Positions 58,009-64,000 of a stretch of 64,000 nucleotides of DNA are shown here, piece by piece. The translations under genes were made by a program, and so were the position numbers. The DNA comes from an uncultured Psychrosphaera sp. (GTDB taxonomy: Bacteria > Pseudomonadota > Gammaproteobacteria > Enterobacterales > Alteromonadaceae), in assembly GCF_947500655.1 (NCBI RefSeq), contig NZ_CANMSK010000012.1, positions 1 through 64,000 on the forward strand, written 5' to 3'. Position 1 is the stretch's first letter. Each line of letters starts with the position of its first letter. The notes beneath the pieces were generated by a model, which made no database searches, was not told the origin of the DNA, and saw nothing but the letters and a program-made list of their open reading frames with translations.

Positions 58009-59022
58009 TTATTCCAAACCAAATTCATTTAACAAATGTGCCTTTAACGAAGCCGGTACACCTTTAATGGTTAATGTATCTGTACCCGGCGAATAATTCA
58101 CTCTATCACCTAGTAATGTGCGGTCAAATGAAACCGACACGCCGCCACCAGAACCAGATAACTTAACTAACTTACGCACAGTACTTTTATCAAGCGTTAC
58201 CTTGTCATCGAAACTGTACTCTTGCTGAGATATAAAGTCTTTAAATTCATTGTCTGATACCACAGATAAGGCTTCATTAAGTCCAGAAATATCGGCATCT
58301 TCGCCACTAGAGATTTTTTCACTGCAGTATTCAAATACTTTTTCGCGTGTTTCTGACTTTTCATTTTGCGCCATAGACTCTGTAGACATGAAGTCATCAA
58401 TCGCCGTTAACAACTCTTTGCTTTGAACTTTAGCGTTAATCGTTTCCGTACAGCCTAATAAGTCCATAAAGAAGTCGTTAACTTGTCGTCCAGCTCGTCC
58501 TTTAATAAAGGAGATCGCTTTTAAGTCATCTTTAGCATGCAATAAATTACTAACATCTATTCTTGCTGCTAATTGAATTTTAGTTAAATCTAAATGGCGA
58601 GCACGTTGAATACCAAATTCTGTATCAATAGAGAAATGCTCAGTTAAGTTAACTACACCAACCATAAAATAACGGGTAGAAACGTATTCATAATCGATTA
58701 GTAATAAATAGCCGGTTTCTTGGAATTCGTATTTTTCTAATTCTGCCTGAAATATCTGTAAGGTTTCTTTAGACACATGATCAAAGGCAACTTCTTGATT
58801 TAAATAACTATGTAGACCTTGAGAGAATGCAGTGTTTTTCTCTTCACTAAATGCCGCATAGCTCTTACTTGGCTTTGCGTTGTAGACATTATGTAGTTGC
58901 TCAACAAACTGATTAGATTTCTCTAAACTTGTATCTGTCATTACCGCCCATTTGGTAGAAAAGTCGGTATCTTCTTTTTTTTCATAAAAAGCGATTGAAA
59001 ACTGGTTAACCGTTAGTGACAT
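58009..59022 (-). CDS. yejK: Nucleoid-associated protein YejK (NdpA)
   Basis: 337-aa soluble nucleoid-associated protein. Features: LTVNQFSIAFYEKKEDTDF at the start, the central SFIKGRAGRQVNDFFMDLLGCTE typical of the family, and a C-terminal basic region. Divergent from yejL-yejM, the same arrangement as in E. coli and other gammaproteobacteria. The RBS AGGAAA lies 5 bases before the ATG. Confidence 0.95.
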   Translation of the reverse strand: MSLTVNQFSIAFYEKKEDTDFSTKWAVMTDTSLEKSNQFVEQLHNVYNAKPSKSYAAFSEEKNTAFSQGLHSYLNQEVAFDHVSKETLQIFQAELEKYEFQETGYLLLIDYEYVSTRYFMVGVVNLTEHFSIDTEFGIQRARHLDLTKIQLAARIDVSNLLHAKDDLKAISFIKGRAGRQVNDFFMDLLGCTETINAKVQSKELLTAIDDFMSTESMAQNEKSETREKVFEYCSEKISSGEDADISGLNEALSVVSDNEFKDFISQQEYSFDDKVTLDKSTVRKLVKLSGSGGGVSVSFDRTLLGDRVNYSPGTDTLTIKGVPASLKAHLLNEFGLE

Positions 59023-59091
59023 GGTTTTTCCTAATCATTATATTGTGTTAGCATCTGCGTTAATTTAAATACAACGCAGTTCAAAAATATT

Positions 59092-59307
59092 ATGCCAATC
59101 ATATCAAAATACACTAACGATGAGATTAATAATTTAGTCGAAGAGATAATTTCTGTTATTCAAGCTAAAAAAGCACCTGTAGATCTTGCATTAATTGCCT
59201 TAGGAAATACAGTTAGTAACGTTATTGACGATAATGTATCACCAAAGCAAAAAGCGGCTATTGCTAAAAGCTTTTCCGATGCCCTCCTAGCTTCGATGAA
59301 AGGCTAG
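59092..59307 (+). CDS. yejL: UPF0352 protein YejL
   Basis: 71-aa helical protein, length and sequence match YejL (PIISKYTNDEINNLVEEIISVIQAKKAPVDLALIALGNTVSNVI). Usually a neighbour of yejM and yejK, as here. No Shine-Dalgarno sequence is visible; function unknown. Confidence 0.95.
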   Translation: MPIISKYTNDEINNLVEEIISVIQAKKAPVDLALIALGNTVSNVIDDNVSPKQKAAIAKSFSDALLASMKG

Positions 59308-59368
59308 CGTCAATGAGTAACTAATTTTAAGTAATTAGTTCCATAGTGTTAAATGAGAGATTGAATAA

Positions 59369-60904
59369 TTGATTACAATTCCTAACATGAAAGAATTAGA
59401 ACGCCCTTTTAACTTATTGTCTTGGGGACACTGGTTTACTTTTACCAATATTTTGTTGGCTTTGTTATTTTCTTTTTTCTATCTCTCACCTTCCCAACTA
59501 CCTGAGACTTTTTTAGGTTGGGTTTATTTAGGCGTTAACTGGATTGGCCATTTTTCATTTTTAGCCATCAGCTGCTTTATCCTTACCATATTCCCTATTA
59601 TTGCGTTATTCCCACACAGACATCATATTCGTGGGTTCTCGTCTGTAATGGCAACCTGCTTTCAACTTTTACTATTTTTAGATGTATTATCATTTAGAGG
59701 TTTAGGTTATCACTTGTCAGCAACATCATTGGTGCAACTACGTGAAGTTGAAGACTTTTATGTCGCACACATAGGTAATGCTTATTGGGTGTTATTACTG
59801 GTTGTTTTAGTTGCTATATTGGCTTATCAATTTGCCATGAGTAACTTAACTTGGAAGCGCATTCATCAATTACAAAACTTCAAATATAAAAATGGGATCT
59901 CAACTACTTTAGTTACTATCTTTTTTATCAGCCACATGATGCATATGTGGTCTGACGCTACGCTCAATGCCGATATAGCCAAACAAAACAATATTTTCCC
60001 AGTGTCGTACCCATTAACAGCAAGAACTCTGTTAGCTAAATACGAGTTGATGGACTTAAACAAGTACAAAACATATAAATCTCAACAAGCTGACGTGTCA
60101 AAATCGGGCTTTACTATAATGCCTTTTACTAAGGTAAGTTGTGACATTACCGACAAAAACAATCTGTCGGTTCACCTTGTAGATATATCTAATTTTTCTG
60201 CAATTAGACAGTGGTTAAATGGGTTCGATATAGATTATCAAAGCTCATACCAAGTTAGTATTCCGGCTGATTTTGATACAGCAATGTTTAACTTCACCAC
60301 AGGTTTACCTGGCTTATATAATCATATGGAACATCAAACCAGTTTAGATATTAATCAACAACTTGGTGCAAATAAGATTGCGATAGAAGTGCATGCAGGG
60401 ACTTATGACGTTGAGCAACAATCTGCAATATCTGAAACGAGTCGAGTTTATGTATTTTATGACAAAACAAACGACTTACCTTTTTATAGAACCAAAGCAA
60501 TATTAGTTGGTTTCAAACCATTTAATAATATTCCAATTGCACCGCAAAATATTATTGCTTCATATGTTAAAGAACAGTTAGATTGCCCTATGTATGTTGA
60601 AGAAAACTTAATAGACAGTGCGATTAATGACATAACGTATGATTATATTTTCACTAATTTCCATCAGGGTTTATTTAGTATTCTGTACAAAGATAAGAGT
60701 ATGTTGTTTGAACATGGTCAGCTTGTTTCCAATGTGTCATTTTCTAATGCTGAGCCAGTTAGAGAGCCGTTAGACTTACAAACCATACAAGCGGCTATCA
60801 CCAAGTTGACAAGTAAAAGAATAAAACTGAAAAAAGAAAAAGAAGTTCTGCCAAGTGATTCAGAAAAGAAAGAAATTAAGCTGAAAGTTCAACTGGAACA
60901 TTAG
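59369..60904 (+). CDS. yejM: YejM-like (DUF3413) inner-membrane protein, divergent periplasmic domain
   Basis: 511-aa protein: five N-terminal membrane helices (about 22-185) with the DUF3413 signature LLSWGHWFTFTNILLALLFS and RGLGYHLSATSLVQLREVEDFY, then a periplasmic domain (about 240-500). In E. coli YejM/PbgA/LapC this domain has a sulfatase-like fold that senses lipopolysaccharide and controls LpxC through LapB. Here the domain is shorter and the sulfatase core is not obvious (HLVDISNFSAIRQWL stands where the metal-site strand is expected). The TTG at 59369 is chosen as start; the next ATG is residue 7. C-terminus is Lys-rich. Confidence 0.88.
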   Translation: MITIPNMKELERPFNLLSWGHWFTFTNILLALLFSFFYLSPSQLPETFLGWVYLGVNWIGHFSFLAISCFILTIFPIIALFPHRHHIRGFSSVMATCFQLLLFLDVLSFRGLGYHLSATSLVQLREVEDFYVAHIGNAYWVLLLVVLVAILAYQFAMSNLTWKRIHQLQNFKYKNGISTTLVTIFFISHMMHMWSDATLNADIAKQNNIFPVSYPLTARTLLAKYELMDLNKYKTYKSQQADVSKSGFTIMPFTKVSCDITDKNNLSVHLVDISNFSAIRQWLNGFDIDYQSSYQVSIPADFDTAMFNFTTGLPGLYNHMEHQTSLDINQQLGANKIAIEVHAGTYDVEQQSAISETSRVYVFYDKTNDLPFYRTKAILVGFKPFNNIPIAPQNIIASYVKEQLDCPMYVEENLIDSAINDITYDYIFTNFHQGLFSILYKDKSMLFEHGQLVSNVSFSNAEPVREPLDLQTIQAAITKLTSKRIKLKKEKEVLPSDSEKKEIKLKVQLEH

Positions 60905-61017
60905 ACGTAAAAATAAATACCGAGTAAGGAAAAACTATAAATACGGCTTTATATCTTTTACTAAGTTAGTTATTTATTTATTTAGCTTATGTAGCTGTTA
61001 CTTAGTTTATTTAGCAG

Positions 61018-61923
61018 CTACCTAACTAATGACTCTATTGACGTTAAAAACTCTGACATTGCCAACGATTTATTCTGCCCTTTTATCAATGTTGCCGTGT
61101 GATTAAAGTCGGTCAACAATCTTGATGCCGCCATAGCATTTGCAGCATTACCTGTTGTTGCAGATTTGAGCATTAACTGCCTTATTCGTTTCTCTATTAA
61201 ATAAAGTAAGAATGAAGACATTAGTGGTTTAGTTACCACTTTATTAAGTAACACAAAGCTTGGAACTTGATTTTTAAGCCACTGAATAAATAATTGATAA
61301 ACCTCAGTAAACTCTTCTAATTTTTGCTCTTCCACCCAACTTTCCAATTCACTTTCTGAATTGTTTGAAAAGCCAATAATATAATCCGCTAAATCTGGAT
61401 AAATAGCTTTTAGTTGTTCTTTGGATTTATTTTTAATTTGAATAAACTGACAGCGACTTAAAATAGTCGGTAATAGCACAGCTTTAGATTTACACAGTAA
61501 AAATATAAAACTTTTATTGGTGGGCTCTTCTAACGTTTTTAACAGCGCGTTACTGGCATTTTCTGTCATGTTTTCAGCGTGTTCTAATACAATAACTTGA
61601 TTGCCTGATAAATGTGACATGTTTGATAAAAACTCAGAGGTTTTACGAACATCATCAATACCTATTGTGCCCCTTTCTTCATTCACTAGCATAAAGTCTG
61701 GGTGTGTATCTGCATCAAATAAATTACAGCTATGGCACTGACCACAGTAATTACCAACCTCAGACTTAGCATGAGTACTTTGCATTTGGCATAATAAACT
61801 TTTTGCAAGACCTAATATATTGGTCAAACGTTTATTAATATCTATACCTTCAACAATGTAAGCATGTGCTAACAGTTCTTGCTGTTTTGGTAATGACAAT
61901 ATGTCTGAGCTGGTATTTATCAT
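61018..61923 (-). CDS. holB: DNA polymerase III subunit delta'
   Basis: 301-aa clamp-loader subunit. Zinc-module cysteines in GNYCGQCHSCNLFDADTHPDF near 80-90, GTIGIDDVRKTSEFLSNM, HAENMTENASNALLKTLEEP and the SRC-containing ILSRCQFI (Arg finger region). It completes the clamp loader that places beta clamps on DNA. Its ATG overlaps the tmk stop by 1 base (TAATG), so translation is coupled. Confidence 0.96.
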   Translation of the reverse strand: MINTSSDILSLPKQQELLAHAYIVEGIDINKRLTNILGLAKSLLCQMQSTHAKSEVGNYCGQCHSCNLFDADTHPDFMLVNEERGTIGIDDVRKTSEFLSNMSHLSGNQVIVLEHAENMTENASNALLKTLEEPTNKSFIFLLCKSKAVLLPTILSRCQFIQIKNKSKEQLKAIYPDLADYIIGFSNNSESELESWVEEQKLEEFTEVYQLFIQWLKNQVPSFVLLNKVVTKPLMSSFLLYLIEKRIRQLMLKSATTGNAANAMAASRLLTDFNHTATLIKGQNKSLAMSEFLTSIESLVR

Positions 61924-62546
61924 TATTTATTTGCACTTAACCAGTTAGTTAGTTCTTTGGTTATTTGTGATTGTACGTCTTCTAATGCTTTTGATGCGTC
62001 AATAACAATCACTTTAGGATTATTATGAGCTAACGATAAATAGACCGCACGAGTTCGTTCAAAAAATTCTATTTGTTCACGTTCAATTCTATCTAGCACT
62101 CCACGAGCTGCGGCTCTGGCTAAACCAATTTTAGGATCTAAGTCCATTAATATGGTTAAGTCTGGTTCAAAGCCTTTTAATACCGCATTACGTATCGGCA
62201 TAATTAAATCTTGGCTTATTTGACGACCACCACCTTGATACGCAAGTGAAGACATATCGTGTCTATCACCCAACACCCATTTACCATCATTTAACGCAGG
62301 TTTAATTACATTTTCAATCAATTGAATACGACTTGCGTACATTAATAACAATTCAGCTTCTGGTGTTAGTAGTTCTTCAGTTTCAGATTTAACAATATCA
62401 CGCATTTTTTCAGCAAGCGGAGTTCCACCGGGTTCCCGAGTGGTAGTAAAGTTTATACCTTGATCTGATAGTAAACGTTTGATCAGTTCTAATGCCGTTG
62501 TTTTACCTGCACCTTCCAATCCTTCTACAACGATAAACTTACTCAT
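61923..62546 (-). CDS. tmk: Thymidylate kinase
   Basis: 207-aa enzyme converting dTMP to dTDP. P-loop EGLEGAGKTTALE, TREPGGTPLAEKMRD, DRHDMSSLAYQGGGRQ and the LID region ARAAARGVLDRIEREQIEFF. One-base TAATG overlaps with both mltG upstream and holB downstream. The operon pabC-mltG-tmk-holB is widely conserved in gammaproteobacteria. Confidence 0.98.
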   Translation of the reverse strand: MSKFIVVEGLEGAGKTTALELIKRLLSDQGINFTTTREPGGTPLAEKMRDIVKSETEELLTPEAELLLMYASRIQLIENVIKPALNDGKWVLGDRHDMSSLAYQGGGRQISQDLIMPIRNAVLKGFEPDLTILMDLDPKIGLARAAARGVLDRIEREQIEFFERTRAVYLSLAHNNPKVIVIDASKALEDVQSQITKELTNWLSANK

Positions 62547-63598
62547 TACTGCCCTTTTTCTGATGTGTCGTTTTTCAACAGCTTCATTTGCTTTAAGTAA
62601 TCTTGCACTGATTTATTGTGTTCTGCCAATGTTGTATTAAATACGTGGCCACCTGTACCTGATGCGACAAAATAATAATAATCAGTAACCGCCGGATTCA
62701 ACACAGCTTCAATTGATGCCTGACTTGGGTTAGCAATTGGTGTTGGCGGTAAGCCGTTAATACGATAGGTATTATAAGCTGTTTTTTGTTTTAAATGTTT
62801 ACGAGTAATATCGCCTTTATACTCGTCCCATACACCATAAATAACGGTAGGGTCGGTTTGTAAGCGCATTCTTTTTACTAATCTATTGTGGAACACAGAC
62901 GCAATAAGTTTACGTTCAGAAGCCAAAGACGACTCTTTCTCTACAATAGATGCCAGAATAAGTGCTTCATAAGGCGTTTTAACTAATAAGTCAGATTGTT
63001 TTTGTTGCCAAAGCTGAGTTAATACTTCTTTTTGCTTAACCACAGCACGGGATAATAATGCAGACGCACTAGTATATGCAGAATAATAATAAGTGTCTGG
63101 GTATAACCATCCTTCGGGGGTATCTGTCACTAAAGATAGTTTTTTAGATATCTCTGCTAATGAGTCGGACTCTAAGTCGTTATCCAAAAATACAGTTGAA
63201 TCTAACTTAGTCAGCACCTGATAAATATTTTCGCCTTCAAGTATAGTAAAAGGAAATTGCTGCTCTTTTCCTTCGTTTAAATTTGCAACAAATTCATTTA
63301 AAGGTGTATTAGGGCTGAGCGCATAAACGCCTTTTTTGATTTGGCCAATACGACTGTCTATTTTAGAAAGGACTTTCACGCCAATACAGTCATTAATAAA
63401 GCCATCTTCTGTTAACCGATGGCATATTGAATTAAGCGAGTCGCCCTCTTTTATATGGATCAGTTTAGCGTCAGATAAAACAATCGGTTGAGTGTAACTA
63501 ACTCTTAATGCGCCAAGCGCTATAATAAACAAGCATACAAAGAATAATAACGCGACGTTGAACAGAAATTTTTTATTGAATTTTAAATTTTTAGGCAC
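62546..63598 (-). CDS. mltG: Endolytic peptidoglycan transglycosylase MltG (YceG)
   Basis: 350-aa inner-membrane lytic transglycosylase: one N-terminal membrane helix (about 10-30), a LysM-like region (KEGDSLNSICHRL) and the catalytic domain with the Glu in LASIVEKESSLASERKLIASVFHNRL and the LQTDPTVIYG and YNTYRINGLPPTPIANPSQASI motifs. It cleaves nascent glycan strands and limits their length. Located between pabC and tmk. Confidence 0.97.
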   Translation of the reverse strand: MPKNLKFNKKFLFNVALLFFVCLFIIALGALRVSYTQPIVLSDAKLIHIKEGDSLNSICHRLTEDGFINDCIGVKVLSKIDSRIGQIKKGVYALSPNTPLNEFVANLNEGKEQQFPFTILEGENIYQVLTKLDSTVFLDNDLESDSLAEISKKLSLVTDTPEGWLYPDTYYYSAYTSASALLSRAVVKQKEVLTQLWQQKQSDLLVKTPYEALILASIVEKESSLASERKLIASVFHNRLVKRMRLQTDPTVIYGVWDEYKGDITRKHLKQKTAYNTYRINGLPPTPIANPSQASIEAVLNPAVTDYYYFVASGTGGHVFNTTLAEHNKSVQDYLKQMKLLKNDTSEKGQ

Positions 63599-63610
63599 TT
63601 GTTACTTCTT

Positions 63611-64000
63611 TTATAAAATTATTTTTCGCATAAGTTGCGAACTCAATTCAGTATTGAATAGTCTATCATCAATGCTTGAAACTGCCTGTATACCAATTAA
63701 GCTATTACAAATGAATACGGCTTCAGCTTGTTGAATGACATCATTAATATTTTTCTCTATTGTAATAATATTATTGTACTCTAGTAGCTGATTTAATATA
63801 ACGCCACTGACACCGGCATTACTTAATAATGGTGTATACCAACTTCCTTCTTGATACCAGATAACATTAGCCTTGGTTGTCTCTATTAAATTACCGTTAA
63901 TGTCAGCAACTAGCCCGTCCGTAAATATCGTTTTCTCTAACTCCACTGACGCCAATACTTGCTCTAAGCGATTACAGTGCTTTATACCTGCAAGTAGAGG
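63611..64000 (-). CDS. pabC: Aminodeoxychorismate lyase (partial, cut by window end)
   Basis: C-terminal ~129 residues of the PLP-dependent lyase that makes 4-aminobenzoate for folate synthesis. The frame runs off the right edge: it reads PLLAGIKHCNRLEQVLASVELE, matching the PabC/BCAT family AGLKHLNRLEQVLA motif, then DGLVADINGNLIETTKANV (acceptor and PLP-phosphate contact region) and VFICNSLIGIQAV. The start codon lies beyond 64000. First gene of the conserved pabC-mltG-tmk-holB operon. Confidence 0.93.
   Translation of the reverse strand, partial: PLLAGIKHCNRLEQVLASVELEKTIFTDGLVADINGNLIETTKANVIWYQEGSWYTPLLSNAGVSGVILNQLLEYNNIITIEKNINDVIQQAEAVFICNSLIGIQAVSSIDDRLFNTELSSQLMRKIIL

Overview
The window is chromosomal DNA of an AT-rich marine gammaproteobacterium of the order Alteromonadales, most likely family Colwelliaceae (Colwellia/Thalassotalea type). 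The evidence is the low GC content, the conserved blocks lrp-ftsK-lolA-rarA-serS-crcB, hexR/zwf-pgl-edd-glk-eda with pykA, yejK-yejL-yejM and pabC-mltG-tmk-holB, and perfect HexR boxes of the Shewanella/Colwellia kind. I saw no rRNA or tRNA gene, no CRISPR array and no insertion sequence.

Layout. 0-10 kb: a secreted M28 peptidase, then an overlapping pair encoding a bacterial alpha-2-macroglobulin and penicillin-binding protein 1C. 10.6-13 kb: a two-gene fatty acid desaturase operon (ferredoxin reductase plus desaturase, like Pseudomonas desCB) with two tandem FabR/DesT-type palindromes over its promoter and leader. 13-25 kb: envelope and signalling genes, namely a three-gene DUF2157/DUF4401/GDYXXLXY membrane cluster, a beta-barrel/PstS-like/diguanylate cyclase operon, an esterase, and a chemoreceptor beside an NrtS-type nitrate transporter. 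25-28 kb: a 3-hydroxyacyl-CoA dehydrogenase and a secreted alpha/beta hydrolase with an unusual repetitive C-terminal domain.

28.5-32.6 kb is the most remarkable part: a chromosomal integron. A LexA-boxed intI pseudogene (one frameshift in a T-run, C-terminal catalytic half missing) lies divergent from an array of five gene cassettes and one ORF-less segment, all oriented away from intI. They are separated by attC sites whose outer arms pair exactly with the start of the cassette they belong to. It looks like an array frozen by loss of its integrase.

32.7-41.3 kb: the Entner-Doudoroff / pentose phosphate entry operon zwf-pgl-edd-glk-eda, the divergent regulator hexR, and pykA, with three HexR boxes tying them together. 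41.4-49 kb: conserved housekeeping genes (serS, crcB, rarA, lolA, ftsK, lrp). 49-58 kb: alanine dehydrogenase (its stop codon sits in a 7-bp tandem repeat), YghU, a TetR regulator, an NSS transporter and small proteins. 58-64 kb: yejK/L/M, then pabC (cut by the window end), mltG, tmk and holB.

Several starts in this annotation are moved from the longest open frame to an internal ATG/GTG/TTG preceded by a clear Shine-Dalgarno sequence; the reason is given in each entry.
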